Source of the DNA: Arthrobacter sp. NicSoilB4
GTDB lineage: Bacteria > Actinomycetota > Actinomycetes > Actinomycetales > Micrococcaceae
Assembly (NCBI RefSeq): GCF_019977335.1
Contig: NZ_AP024653.1
Span: 3,906,001 to 3,970,000 of the forward strand
Reading direction: 5' to 3'
Length of the DNA stretch: 64,000 nt
The position numbers were made by a program, and so were the translations under genes. The notes under the pieces are model-generated. The model ran no database searches, was not told where the DNA came from, and saw nothing but the letters and a program-made list of their open reading frames with translations. This document shows, piece after piece, positions 43,886 to 52,826 of this stretch (its first letter is position 1; every line of letters starts with the position of its first letter).

Positions 43886-45325
43886 CTACAGTCCGAGGTG
43901 CGGTACCGCGAGGCCGAATATGTCCTTCAAGGCATATCTCGCGGCATGGAATCCCGGCATGCCGGTCACGCCGGGGCCAGGGGGCGTGGAAGAGGAGCAC
44001 AGGTACACGCCGGGCAGGGGAGTCCGCCAGGGGACCGGCCCCAGGACGGGCCGCCGGATGACCCCCCGCAGATCCATCCGGCCCGCGCTGAAGTCCCCGC
44101 CGACGTAGTTTTCGTTGTACTCGCCCAGTCCGGCGGCCGTCGTGACGTGATGACTGACGATCAGGTCCCGGAATCCCGGGGCGAAACGCTCCAGCTGGGC
44201 GATCACGGCCGCGGCCATGTCCACGGTGGACCCGGCCGGCACATGGCAGTAGCTCCAGAGGATGTGCCGGTCCGCGGGCGCCCGTCCGGGATCGAAGCGC
44301 GAGGGCTGGGAGACCAGGACGTAGGGCCGGTCCGGATGCCTGCCTGCGGCGACGAGGTTTTCCGCCGCGGCCATCTCCGCGCGGGTGCCGCCCACGTGGA
44401 CCGTTCCGGCGTCGGCCAGCCCGGCCGCCGCCCAGGGGACCGGGCCGGAAAGGATGAAGTCGACTTTGCACGCCGCGTTTCCGAAGCGGAACGACTCGAG
44501 GGCGCGGCGGTACCGGTCGGGAAATCTGCCGTCGGCCATTCTCAGCAGGCCGGGCGGTGCCACGTCCAGCAGCGTGGCGCGGACCGGCGGCAGCTCCGCC
44601 AGGGACCCGATCCGGGCCCGCGTTTCCACCGTCCCGCCATGCGCCTCAATGTCCGCCACCATGGCCTGCGCGATCGCCGCGGAACCGCCTGCCGGGACGG
44701 GCCAGCCGACTGTGTGGGCCAGCGTCCCCAGCATGAGGCCGGCCCCGGCGGCGGCCGGGGCGGGAAGCTGCGCCGCCGCATGCGCGGCGACGCCGGTCAG
44801 CAGCGCGGGCGCAAGCTCCTCCCGGAACCTCAGCCCCCACAGCGGTGAGCCCTGCTCCAGGACCCGGGCACCGAACAGGGCAGCCGCCACCGGGACGCGC
44901 GGAATGCGCAGGAGCTGGTTCAGCGTCAGGTCAGCAACGCCGTCCGCCCGCTGCACCAGCGGGGCCATCAGCCGTCCGAAGGCGCCGCCGTCGCGCCCGA
45001 GGCCCGCAACCGTCCGCTCTAGCGAGCGGTACGCCAGCGCCGCCCGGCCGCCGTCGAGGGGTGTGCCGTAGGAGACGTCGGGAACTTCCAGGCTGATCCG
45101 CCTGGACAGTTCAAACTGTCGGAAGAACGGCGAGGCGAGAGCCATCGGGTGCACCGCCGAGCACACATCATGGAAGTGGCCGGGTTCCATTAGTTCTGCG
45201 GTGCGAAGCCCGCCGCCAGGCGTGGGCGCAGCCTCGTAGACGTGCACCTTCAGTCCGGCGCGGGCCAAGGTCACCGCCGCAGCGAGCCCGTTCGGTCCCG
45301 ATCCGACGACGGCGACGTCAGGCAT
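43886..45325 (-). CDS. FAD-dependent oxidoreductase (phytoene desaturase/PYROXD2-like)
   Basis: About 479 aa starting MPDVAVVGSGPNGLAAAVTL, a GxGxxG FAD-binding motif at residues 8-13, followed by AGLKVHVYEAAPTPGGGLRT. The mid region (HAAAQLPAPAAAGAGLMLGT...GWPVPAGGSAAIAQAMVADI) and the C-terminal PGVYLCSSSTPPGPGVTGMP are typical of the carotenoid desaturase/isomerase-like branch. No carotenoid genes are nearby, so the substrate is open. The start overlaps the end of the upstream membrane protein by 8 nt, indicating co-transcription. Confidence 0.9.
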   Translation of the reverse strand: MPDVAVVGSGPNGLAAAVTLARAGLKVHVYEAAPTPGGGLRTAELMEPGHFHDVCSAVHPMALASPFFRQFELSRRISLEVPDVSYGTPLDGGRAALAYRSLERTVAGLGRDGGAFGRLMAPLVQRADGVADLTLNQLLRIPRVPVAAALFGARVLEQGSPLWGLRFREELAPALLTGVAAHAAAQLPAPAAAGAGLMLGTLAHTVGWPVPAGGSAAIAQAMVADIEAHGGTVETRARIGSLAELPPVRATLLDVAPPGLLRMADGRFPDRYRRALESFRFGNAACKVDFILSGPVPWAAAGLADAGTVHVGGTRAEMAAAENLVAAGRHPDRPYVLVSQPSRFDPGRAPADRHILWSYCHVPAGSTVDMAAAVIAQLERFAPGFRDLIVSHHVTTAAGLGEYNENYVGGDFSAGRMDLRGVIRRPVLGPVPWRTPLPGVYLCSSSTPPGPGVTGMPGFHAARYALKDIFGLAVPHLGL

Positions 45326-46787
45326 CAGCGGTCGCCTGGCGCCAGGGCAGCACGGACTCCGAGGGGCGCAGCAGGTCCACCCGCAACCGGTCCGGAACGC
45401 CTTCGAACGGCCCGCCCTGGGGATCATCCATCCCGTGCCGGCGGACCACGTCATAGCTGGGGTCCCAGATGTCCCACACCACCCGGGCCATCAGGTAGCC
45501 GGTGGCGATCATGTGGAACACCACGGCGAGGACGTAGTAGGGCATATCAATATTGTGCTGGGCCACCCCGCCGCTCGTCACCTGCCCGAGGTACATCCAG
45601 ACGGCCGCCCAGTGCAGCGCTTCGAACGTCTGCCAGACCAGGAAGTCCCGCCAGCGTGGCCGGGCCAAAGCAAGCAGCGGGATAAGCCAGATGACGAACT
45701 GCGGTGAGTAGACCTTGTTCGTCAGGATGAAGGCGGCAACGATCAGGAAGGCGAGCTGCGCAAGCCGCGGCCGCCGGGGGGCGGCGAGGGCCAATGCCCC
45801 GATCAGCACGCAGGCCAACACGAAGAGGTTCAAGGCCAGGGTGTTGATCGATTCGGGCTGCAATGGGAGCCAGCCCAGCCGGCCGGCGACGAGGTTGTAG
45901 GCAAACCAGGGTGAGCTGTAGCCGGCGGGCCTGTCCTCGGTGAATTGGTAGAAGTACTTCCAGCCCTCCGGATTCGTGGCGGCAACGGGGAGGTTGACGG
46001 CGAGCCACGCGGCGGCGGCGGCGCTGGCTGTGACCAGGATGGCCCGGACCCGCCCGGTGCGCAGGGCCAGTAGCAGGACCGCACCGAGGATCAGCACCGG
46101 GTAGAGCTTGGTGGCGGTGCCCAGCCCGATGAAGATCCCGGCCAGCACGAGTTTGTTCCGGGAGAAGCAGTACATGCCGAGGGCCAGGAGCCCCACAGCC
46201 CACATGTCCCAGTTGATGGTGCCGGCCAGGATGATGCCGGGGGCCACGGCCACCATGGCCGCGTCCCACGTGCGGCGCCTGGCCATGCGTGCCGTGGCAA
46301 GCACGGTGACGATCCAGACGGCGGAAATCAGGGCCGCATTGATGTCGAAGTAGGCCAGTATGCGGGCGGCCGAGACGCCCTCGCCGGGCACCAGCAGGGC
46401 CGTCGCGCCGGCAATGAACCCCATGAGGACCGGGTATTCAAAGAAAGTCCCCGGAGTAATGAAGGGGAAGGCGCCGTCACCGAGGCCGCGGTTCTTGAAC
46501 AGTTCCGGGAAGTCCGAGTAGCAGGTCGCGTAGAACTGGCCCGGGGTTTCCCAGCCGTTGGTGCGGCAATAGGACTTGAGGACGATTCCGGTCACGGACG
46601 CCAGGACGGTGAGCAGAATCAGGACGCGTTCCACGGTGAAAAATCCGGGGGCGACGACGCCCGGGGCCGAACGGTGGCCCAAGGGTCCGCCGATCAGCTC
46701 TGTGAAGTTCCGGAGCAAGGGGTCACTGCGGCTCGGAATGACCAGTCGGACACGTCTGCGGTGTTCCGGCGGCTTTGTCTCCTGCAT
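45318..46787 (-). CDS. GT87/DUF2029-like membrane glycosyltransferase
   Basis: A 489-aa protein with about 11 membrane segments. The loop FPFITPGTFFEYPVLMGFIA with an acidic residue near the first external loop, AGTINWDMWAVGLLALGMYC, FIGLGTATKLYPVLILGAVL and TNKVYSPQFVIWLIPLLALA are typical of polyprenyl-phosphate-mannose-dependent GT-C mannosyltransferases. These act outside the membrane on cell-envelope glycans. It overlaps the FAD oxidoreductase gene by 8 nt. The ATG at 46787 has AGGGAC upstream. Confidence 0.85.
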   Translation of the reverse strand: MQETKPPEHRRRVRLVIPSRSDPLLRNFTELIGGPLGHRSAPGVVAPGFFTVERVLILLTVLASVTGIVLKSYCRTNGWETPGQFYATCYSDFPELFKNRGLGDGAFPFITPGTFFEYPVLMGFIAGATALLVPGEGVSAARILAYFDINAALISAVWIVTVLATARMARRRTWDAAMVAVAPGIILAGTINWDMWAVGLLALGMYCFSRNKLVLAGIFIGLGTATKLYPVLILGAVLLLALRTGRVRAILVTASAAAAAWLAVNLPVAATNPEGWKYFYQFTEDRPAGYSSPWFAYNLVAGRLGWLPLQPESINTLALNLFVLACVLIGALALAAPRRPRLAQLAFLIVAAFILTNKVYSPQFVIWLIPLLALARPRWRDFLVWQTFEALHWAAVWMYLGQVTSGGVAQHNIDMPYYVLAVVFHMIATGYLMARVVWDIWDPSYDVVRRHGMDDPQGGPFEGVPDRLRVDLLRPSESVLPWRQATADA

Positions 46788-46874
46788 GTCCCTGAGCTTA
46801 CCGGGGCTGCCGCGGCCTGCCGTCCCGCGCCGGGCCGGTGGCTCGGCGGGCGTTGCAACCGGCGCTTAAAGGGG

Positions 46875-46902
46875 GGAGCCCACGCGTTGCCGCGTGGGCT
46901 CC
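46875..46902 (-). terminator. Terminator-like hairpin
   Basis: GGAGCCCACGCG / CGCGTGGGCTCC, 12-bp perfect stem with a TTGC loop, lies between the small ORF (leftward) and the GT87-like gene. On the minus strand it is followed by CCCCTTTAA, a weak T tract. It probably ends the small transcript. Confidence 0.65.
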
Positions 46903-46958
46903 TTGCGGATCAATTCCGTGGTCAGTCATCAGTTCTCCTTCGACGGCCGGGCTGCGCC

Positions 46959-47099
46959 TCAGCGGATGATGCCCATCTGGTGCATAACGACGTAGACGTC
47001 TTCACGCTTCTGGTCGAGGAGTTGTCCGTTGAACAGCGTCGTGTGCCGGGGGGCCGGCTTGAGGCTCAGGCGCAGGAGCGACTGCAGTTTCTGCTTCAT
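46959..47099 (-). CDS. Small 46-aa basic protein of unknown function
   Basis: An ORF starting at ATG 47099 with GGGAGGTGACCACC upstream, a strong Shine-Dalgarno. It encodes MKQKLQSLLRLSLKPAPRHT and ends VYVVMHQMGIIR. A GTG at 47162, with AAAGG upstream, would add 21 residues rich in Thr/Arg. No known domain is seen. The N-terminal amphipathic-looking basic helix could suit a peptide or toxin-like product, but this is a guess. A strong hairpin follows its stop, and the upstream DNA is unusually AT-rich with inverted repeats, consistent with an independently regulated small gene. Confidence 0.5.
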   Translation of the reverse strand: MKQKLQSLLRLSLKPAPRHTTLFNGQLLDQKREDVYVVMHQMGIIR

Positions 47100-47766
47100 G
47101 GTGGTCACCTCCCGCCGGTGTCTCGTGTTGCGGGTTCGGGCTTTGGTGCTGGCAATAGTCACGGTGGACCTTTCATTGGCATTAATGGGAACGGGTGGTA
47201 ATTGGGCATGCCAATTAAGGCCTCTGTGAATTGAGGAAGAAAAGGCCCTAATTGGGCATAAAAATGCCCGGCGCTAAATAAATGATTTCGCCGAAGCGAA
47301 AGGATGGCCCCCGAACGCGTGAGTGCCGCAGCCCCAACAAGAAGCTGGGTTCCGATCTTTGGGGATGCTGCGCAACCGCGTGGTTCCGGCTGGGTCAGGC
47401 CGCTGCTACGGAACTCCCAGGAAGGGGAGTGCCGGTATCGCCGTGGTTCCGGGCCTTAGGTTTCAAACCACAAGGGTTCAGACCACGGCGCGGGTTTACG
47501 GGTCAGGAGGCAGTCGGGCCGAAATTTGGGCGCGGTTCAGCGACGGAGGCCGGGGTTGCGGCGGTGCTAAACATCCATCCGCTAGTCAAAGTAATCATTT
47601 CTCCCAACCTCCTTTTCTGTTTTGACGTGGCTCCGGCTGACTGGCCGGGCGACGCGCGCCTCGACCCCGGCAAGACGCTCTGGGGTCAGAAATAAAAATA
47701 CACCACAAATGCCGCACTTGACTACAGCATTCATAAACTTTCTTGAAGTTATTTTCTAAACAGCAT
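47100..47766. other. AT-richer intergenic stretch with inverted repeats
   Basis: No convincing gene is visible here on either strand. The stretch contains TAATTGG-GCATG-CCAATTA (47199-47217), a second TAATTGGGCAT at 47249-47259 and the hairpin GGGCAT-AAAA-ATGCCC (47254-47269). Bases 47163-47300 and 47690-47766 are clearly more AT-rich than the flanking genes. The repeats lie upstream of the small ORF and may be its promoter/operator. Confidence 0.55.
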
Positions 47767-48351
47767 TCACAGGCCCCAACGGACAACTGCCGGGGTCTTC
47801 TTATCCCAGCCAAGTGTGCACACTTTCGCCGTTCCCAGGATGAAATGCCGGCCTTCGTGGGGATCGAGCCCCAGCCACCGGGCGGTGAGGATCCGGGAGA
47901 AGTGCCCATGGGCGACGATCAGCACGTTGTCCAGGCCCGATTCCAGCACGCGTGCCACGATCTTGTCCGCGCGCGCGGCAACGTCGTCGAGGGCTTCGCC
48001 GTTTGGCACGCCGTGCGTCCAGATCAGGTATTCCGGGTTGTCCTTGCGGATGAGGTCAGAACTGATGCCCTCGTAGTCGCCGTAGTCCCACTCGACCGCG
48101 AGGGGCTCCAGTTGGGCGTCGGGGAAGCCGGCCAGTTCCGCGGTGCGGCGGGCCCGCCGCAGCGGTGACGTCAGCACCAGGTCAAAGTCGACGGCGTCGA
48201 GCACCTTGCGTGCCTCCACGGACTGCTGCTCGCCCTCCACGGTGAGCGGGAGGTCGGTGAGGCCGGTGTACTGACCGCTCTTGGACCATTCGGTTTCGCC
48301 GTGCCGCAGGATCCACAACTGCGGGCGGGGGCTGTTGGAAGGTGCAATCAC
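47767..48351 (-). CDS. Histidine phosphatase (phosphoglycerate-mutase-like)
   Basis: A 194-aa protein with the phosphohistidine motif LWILRHGETEWSKSGQYTGL (RHGE at 16-19) and the second catalytic His in VLIVAHGHFSRILTARWLGL. Its short length fits broad-specificity phosphatases rather than glycolytic mutases. A GTG start follows the CCA-enzyme stop directly (TAAGTG), so translation is coupled and the two genes form an operon. In other bacteria, phosphatases of this kind act on small phosphate esters; the substrate is not known here. Confidence 0.92.
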   Translation of the reverse strand: MIAPSNSPRPQLWILRHGETEWSKSGQYTGLTDLPLTVEGEQQSVEARKVLDAVDFDLVLTSPLRRARRTAELAGFPDAQLEPLAVEWDYGDYEGISSDLIRKDNPEYLIWTHGVPNGEALDDVAARADKIVARVLESGLDNVLIVAHGHFSRILTARWLGLDPHEGRHFILGTAKVCTLGWDKKTPAVVRWGL

Positions 48352-49818
48352 TTAGGACTCCTCAGTTGAGAGCGGAGCGGCGGACTCGGGCTGCGCCGCC
48401 CACCATTCGTGCAGTTTGGCTTCGGCCTGGGCGGGATCCAGCGGGCCGTGCTCCATCCGTTCCTCCAGGAGGAACTTGTAGGCACGCCCGACGACGGGTC
48501 CGGGCTTGAGTCCCAGGAGTTCCATGATCCGGCCGCCGTCCAGGTCCGGGCGGACCGCCTCAAGGGATTCCTGCTCGCGGAGTGCCGCGATCCGGGCCTC
48601 GAGGTCGTCGTAGGCGAAGGCGAGCCGCTCGGCCTTGCGCTGGTTCCGCGTGGTCACGTCCGAGCGGGTCAGCCGGTGCAGCCGTTCCAGCAGCGGGCCG
48701 GCGTCGGTGACGTAGCGGCGGACGGCGGAATCGCTCCAGCCCGCATCGCCGTAGCCGTAGAAGCGCATGTGCAGCTCCACCAGCTTGGCCACGGCCTTGG
48801 TGGTGTCGTTGTCGAAGCGAAGCGCCTTCATCCGCTTGGACGTCAGTTTGGACCCGACCATGTCGTGGTGCCGGAAACTCACGGCGCCGCCCGGTTCGAA
48901 ACGGCGCGTGGCCGGCTTCCCGACGTCGTGCATCAACGCTGCGAACCGAAGCACGAAGTCCGGTCCAGGCACGGCGCCGTCGTCCTCCGTTTCGAGGGCG
49001 GCAGCCTGTTCCAGGACCTGGAGCGAGTGCTGGTAGACGTCCTTGTGACGGTGGTGTTCGTCCGATTCAAGGCGCAGCGCGGAGACCTCGGGCAGCACGA
49101 AGTCGGCCAGCCCGGTGTCCACGAGCAGGTCCACGCCGGCGCGCGGGTGGGCCGCGCAGATGAGCTTGACCAGCTCCTCGCGGACGCGTTCCGCGGAGAT
49201 CATGGTGATCCGTTCCGCCATCCGGGACATCGCGGCGCGGACGTCCCCGTGCACTGTGATGCCCAGCTGGGCGGCAAACCGGGCAGCGCGCATCATGCGA
49301 AGGGGATCGTCGGAGAACGACGATTCGGGGGCCCCCGGCGTGGCCAGGACAGAAGCGTGGAGGTCGCGGACACCGCCGAACGGATCCACGAGCTCCAGCG
49401 CAGGGAGCCGCAGCGCCATGGCGTTGATCGTGAAGTCGCGGCGCAGCAGGTCATCCGTCAGCGACTTCCCGAACGCAACCACGGGTTTGCGGGAATCGGG
49501 ATCGTACGCTTCGGCGCGGTAGGTGGTGATTTCGATCTGGAAGCCTGCCTTGCGCATCCCGATGGTGCCAAAGGCGCGCCCGATCTCCCAGTAGTTGTCA
49601 GCCCACTTCCTGATCAGGGAAACCGTCTGGTCCGGTGTGGCGTCGGTGGTGAAATCCAGATCAGGGGACACCCGGCCCAGGAAGAGATCACGCACCGGCC
49701 CGCCCACCAGGGAGAGTTCATGGCCGGCGTCGACGAACCGCTGCCCCAGCTCCAGGACCACAGGGTCTACCTGGAAATCAACGGTGTGCGAGTCAGTCTC
49801 GTGATGTACGTGCGCCAT
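48352..49818 (-). CDS. cca: CCA tRNA nucleotidyltransferase with HD domain
   Basis: A 488-aa enzyme. The polymerase-beta-like head has LVGGPVRDLFLGRVSPDLDF (with the metal-binding DLD) and RRDFTINAMAL. The neck is SFSDDPLRMMRAARFAAQLG. The C-terminal part holds an HD phosphohydrolase domain, HHRHKDVYQHSLQVLEQAAA with FAALMHDVGKPATRRFEPGG. It adds the 3'-terminal CCA to tRNAs. The conserved actinobacterial position next to a Nudix gene and murJ supports the call. Starts at ATG 49818, divergent from the Nudix gene. Confidence 0.95.
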   Translation of the reverse strand: MAHVHHETDSHTVDFQVDPVVLELGQRFVDAGHELSLVGGPVRDLFLGRVSPDLDFTTDATPDQTVSLIRKWADNYWEIGRAFGTIGMRKAGFQIEITTYRAEAYDPDSRKPVVAFGKSLTDDLLRRDFTINAMALRLPALELVDPFGGVRDLHASVLATPGAPESSFSDDPLRMMRAARFAAQLGITVHGDVRAAMSRMAERITMISAERVREELVKLICAAHPRAGVDLLVDTGLADFVLPEVSALRLESDEHHRHKDVYQHSLQVLEQAAALETEDDGAVPGPDFVLRFAALMHDVGKPATRRFEPGGAVSFRHHDMVGSKLTSKRMKALRFDNDTTKAVAKLVELHMRFYGYGDAGWSDSAVRRYVTDAGPLLERLHRLTRSDVTTRNQRKAERLAFAYDDLEARIAALREQESLEAVRPDLDGGRIMELLGLKPGPVVGRAYKFLLEERMEHGPLDPAQAEAKLHEWWAAQPESAAPLSTEES

Positions 49819-49989
49819 AGTTTCTTAAGCTTGTCAGAAATCCCGGCCAGCACCACACCGAATCCCCCGTGAGTCCGGCCGCTGGCACGCTAACGCGGGG
49901 CCGGCGCGGGCGATCCACTTTCCCGGCCGTCCACTTTCCTGCCATGTTTAGGTCATCAAGTGCGGACAAGAGTCGTTAGAGTGGACTTC

Positions 49990-50538
49990 ATGGCCCATCC
50001 CGTACCGAGCGCTCCCGGCAGGAGGACAAACGCACCGTTGCCGTCGGCAATAGGTGCCAATGTCGCGCCGGTGCAGCACTCCGGGCAGGCTTCCCTCCCC
50101 ACCGTGGAGGAGGTCTCCGCCGGCGGCGTCGTGGTGGACACGTCCGACGCCGAACTCCGGGTTGCGATCATCGCCCGCCTTAATCGCGGCGGACGCCTTG
50201 AATGGTGCCTGCCGAAGGGCCATCCGGAAGGAAAAGAAAGCAACGAGGAAGCCGCCGTCCGCGAGATCGCGGAGGAAACCGGTATCGAAGGCAAGATCCT
50301 CGCGCCGCTGGGAAGCATCGACTACTGGTTCACTGTCAGCGGACACCGTGTCCACAAGACCGTCCACCACTACCTGCTCCAGGCCACCGGCGGGGAATTG
50401 ACGATCGAGAATGATCCCGACAAGGAAGCTGTGGACGTCGCCTGGATTCCCATCCATGAGCTGGCCCGCAAGCTCTCCTTCCCGAACGAGCGCCGCATCG
50501 CGGACCTCGCCAAGGAAGTCCTGCCGGACCACCGCTAG
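49990..50538 (+). CDS. Nudix hydrolase
   Basis: About 182 aa. The Nudix box is GHPEGKESNEEAAVREIAEE followed by TGI (GX5EX7REUXEEXGU), preceded by LEWCLPKG. The substrate-binding beta strands SAGGVVVDTSDAELRVAIIA and VHHYLLQATGGELTIENDPD are typical of the actinobacterial MutT-like proteins encoded next to murJ. It hydrolyses a nucleoside diphosphate derivative that cannot be specified. The ATG at 49990 gives a normal N terminus; a GTG at 49960 is possible. Two TCCACTTTCC repeats (49914-49923, 49930-49939) lie in its upstream region. Confidence 0.92.
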   Translation: MAHPVPSAPGRRTNAPLPSAIGANVAPVQHSGQASLPTVEEVSAGGVVVDTSDAELRVAIIARLNRGGRLEWCLPKGHPEGKESNEEAAVREIAEETGIEGKILAPLGSIDYWFTVSGHRVHKTVHHYLLQATGGELTIENDPDKEAVDVAWIPIHELARKLSFPNERRIADLAKEVLPDHR

Positions 50539-50606
50539 GGCCACGCAGGCCCTTTAACGCACCCCGATGGCACCTTAATCGGTGCCCGGGTGAGACGATG
50601 AAGACG

Positions 50607-52655
50607 ATGTCATCAGCCAAACCCACCCCAGCGCACTCCGGCCCCGCCGATTCCAAAGCTGTCCAATCCGGAGAAGTCCGTTCCAGCGCCATCATGGCCG
50701 CGGGAACGCTGGTCTCGCGTTTCCTGGGATTCGCCAAAACCTGGATGCTGGCGGCCGCCCTCGGGCTGGGCTCCACGGTCAACGACACTTTCATCAACGC
50801 AAACAACCTGCCGAACCTGATCTTCCTGCTCGTCGCGGGCGGTGTCTTCAACGCCGTCCTGGTGCCCCAGATCATCAAGGCGAGCAAGGCCCCGGACAAG
50901 GGGGCGGACTACATCAGCCGGCTGCTGACACTGGCAGTGCTGGTGCTGCTGACACTCACACTGGCGGTCACGCTGCTGGCGCCGTGGGTCATCGAACTGA
51001 CGACGCAGGGCTACTCGCCGGAGCAGAAGGCCCTCGCTGTGTCCTTCGCGTTCTGGTGCCTTCCGCAGATCTTCTTCTATGGGCTGTACGCCCTGCTGAC
51101 GCAGGTGCTCAATGCACACGGTGCCTTCGGACCCGCGATGTGGGCGCCGATCCTGAATAACATCGTCGCGATCGCCGGCCTCGGCATGTTCATCTGGACT
51201 TTCGGTGCCAACGCGGCCAACCCCCACACCCTGGACACCTGGGGCTCCACCCAGACCTTCCTCGTGGCCGGATTCTCCACCATCGGTGTTATTGCCCAGA
51301 CCGCGATCCTGCTCGTCCCGGTCTTCAGGCTCCGGCTCGGCCTGCGTCCCCGCTTCGGCTGGCGCGGGGTCGGACTGGGCCAGGCCGCCCGGCTGAGCGT
51401 CTGGACCCTGGCGACGGCCGCCGTCGGGCAGTTGGCCTTCCTCTACGTCATGCGCATCGCCACGATTCCGGGCGCGGAACGGCTCCGCCTGGAGCAGGCA
51501 GGGGACCCGGCCGCTGACACGATGCCCGGCAACGCCGTGCTGGAGGTGGCGAGCCAGCTCTACCTGCTGCCGCACTCCATCATTGCGCTGTCCCTTGCCA
51601 CGGTGTTGTTCAACCGGATGACCCGGGCCTCCCAGGACGGGGACCGGGCCGCGCTGCGCAGCGCCCTCTCGCACGGGCTGCGGACCATGGCTGTGGCCAC
51701 GGTATTCGGTGCCCTGGCCTTATTTGCGCTGGCCGGACCGCTGGGAATGTTCTTCTCCGGCGGAGTGAAACAGGACGGCGCCATGCTGGCGCAGACCCTC
51801 ACCATCCTGGCCCTCAGCACCCCCTTCATGAGCGCCAACTTCATGATGTCCCGCGTGTTCTACGCCAACGAGGACGCCCGGACACCGTTTTTCATCCAGC
51901 TGGTACTGGCCCTGGTGAACGTGGTTGCCGCCTTCAGCATCCAGTTCCTGCCGTTCGACCAGATCATCTTCGCCATCGCCATCCTCTACACCGGCGGCAA
52001 TATCCTCTCCGTGATTGTCAGTGCAGTCTTCCTGCGCCGGCTCCTGGGACACCTGGACGGCCCTCGGATCGCCAATTCCTACATCCGGATGGGTTACGCC
52101 GCGCTGGGTTCCGCCCTGGCCGGGGCGGGGGCTCTGTGGCTGCTGGGCAGCTACAGCCCGGACGGTTTTGCCTGGAGTACCCCTATCGCCGCGCTGGTGA
52201 CGATCGTCGTCGTCGGCCCCGTCATGCTGGCGGCCTACCTGCTCCTGCTGAAGCTTTTCCGGGTGACCGAACTCAGCGACCTGCTGCAGCCGCTGCTGGG
52301 CCGCCTGCGCCGGACGGCGGCCGCGGAGCCCACGGCCGGCGACCGTCCGGAAGGCCCCGCCGCACCCCGCACCAGGCCGGAACGCGCCACTGTCTCGGTG
52401 GACACCGGCCTCATCCCGCGAATTTCGGGGGAATTCGACGCCGTTTCCTTCCGTGCCGGGCCCGACCTTGGCGAACAGGACGAACGGGCCGGACGGTCCG
52501 GGCCGGAGGGCGGCTACCTGCCCGCCGAGGATCTGCCCAGCACCGCAGAGGGCGGTCTGGGGCGGGGGGATATCCCATTGCCCGGGCGCCGGACCTACCA
52601 GGGGCCTGCGGGGCACAATCCGCATTTCCCCTTCGGCGGCAAGAAGAAAAAATAG
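50607..52655 (+). CDS. murJ: Lipid II flippase MurJ
   Basis: About 682 aa with some 14 membrane helices in residues 30-550. The N terminus SSAIMAAGTLVSRFLGFAKT, then TFINANNLPNLIFLLVAGGV and FNAVLVPQII match MurJ, with basic residues in TM1-2 and the R-rich FNRMTRASQDGD loop. MurJ flips lipid II across the membrane for peptidoglycan synthesis. A cytoplasmic C-terminal tail of about 130 residues (Pro/Glu/Arg-rich) ends in PFGGKKKK. The Mycobacterium tuberculosis homologue is fused to a pseudokinase; here that part is a separate gene downstream. The start may be 50598. Confidence 0.95.
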   Translation: MSSAKPTPAHSGPADSKAVQSGEVRSSAIMAAGTLVSRFLGFAKTWMLAAALGLGSTVNDTFINANNLPNLIFLLVAGGVFNAVLVPQIIKASKAPDKGADYISRLLTLAVLVLLTLTLAVTLLAPWVIELTTQGYSPEQKALAVSFAFWCLPQIFFYGLYALLTQVLNAHGAFGPAMWAPILNNIVAIAGLGMFIWTFGANAANPHTLDTWGSTQTFLVAGFSTIGVIAQTAILLVPVFRLRLGLRPRFGWRGVGLGQAARLSVWTLATAAVGQLAFLYVMRIATIPGAERLRLEQAGDPAADTMPGNAVLEVASQLYLLPHSIIALSLATVLFNRMTRASQDGDRAALRSALSHGLRTMAVATVFGALALFALAGPLGMFFSGGVKQDGAMLAQTLTILALSTPFMSANFMMSRVFYANEDARTPFFIQLVLALVNVVAAFSIQFLPFDQIIFAIAILYTGGNILSVIVSAVFLRRLLGHLDGPRIANSYIRMGYAALGSALAGAGALWLLGSYSPDGFAWSTPIAALVTIVVVGPVMLAAYLLLLKLFRVTELSDLLQPLLGRLRRTAAAEPTAGDRPEGPAAPRTRPERATVSVDTGLIPRISGEFDAVSFRAGPDLGEQDERAGRSGPEGGYLPAEDLPSTAEGGLGRGDIPLPGRRTYQGPAGHNPHFPFGGKKKK

Positions 52656-52708
52656 TATCCGGCAGTGTTCGCAGCGCCGTGCTTCCGCGGCCCGGACACT
52701 GGATCGGC

Positions 52709-52806
52709 TAGGATCGAAGACTAACAAGGGGAGTTGCAGACCAGGGGTCCACCGGCTTACCGGAGGACCTGTGGTCACTGATGAAGTGATCAGTTCGGCA
52801 ACTCCC
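52709..52806 (+). promoter_or_regulatory. Promoter and structured 5' leader of the pseudokinase gene
   Basis: A TAGGAT -10-like hexamer lies at 52709-52714. Just downstream a closing stem P1 pairs GGGAGTTGC (52729-52737) with GCAACTCCC (52798-52806). Inside P1, a long hairpin P2 pairs ACCA (52740-52743), GGTCC (52746-52750) and CCGG (52752-52755) with TGGT, GGACC and CCGG, ending in a CTTA loop. A short hairpin P3 pairs CTGAT (52778-52782) with ATCAG (52789-52793). The Shine-Dalgarno AGGAGG begins about 11 nt after P1. It resembles a three-way-junction cis-regulatory RNA. No known riboswitch class is recognised. Confidence 0.55.
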
Positions 52807-52826
52807 GGACAGTCTAGGAGGAGCTC

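Noticed and set aside
47282..47695. 137-codon frame right of the small basic ORF
   Set aside because: Composition is irregular, there is no ribosome-binding site, and it ends in AT-rich DNA. No family is recognised.
49914..49939. Two TCCACTTTCC direct repeats upstream of the Nudix gene
   Set aside because: Short, only two copies, no symmetry; likely chance or a minor promoter feature.
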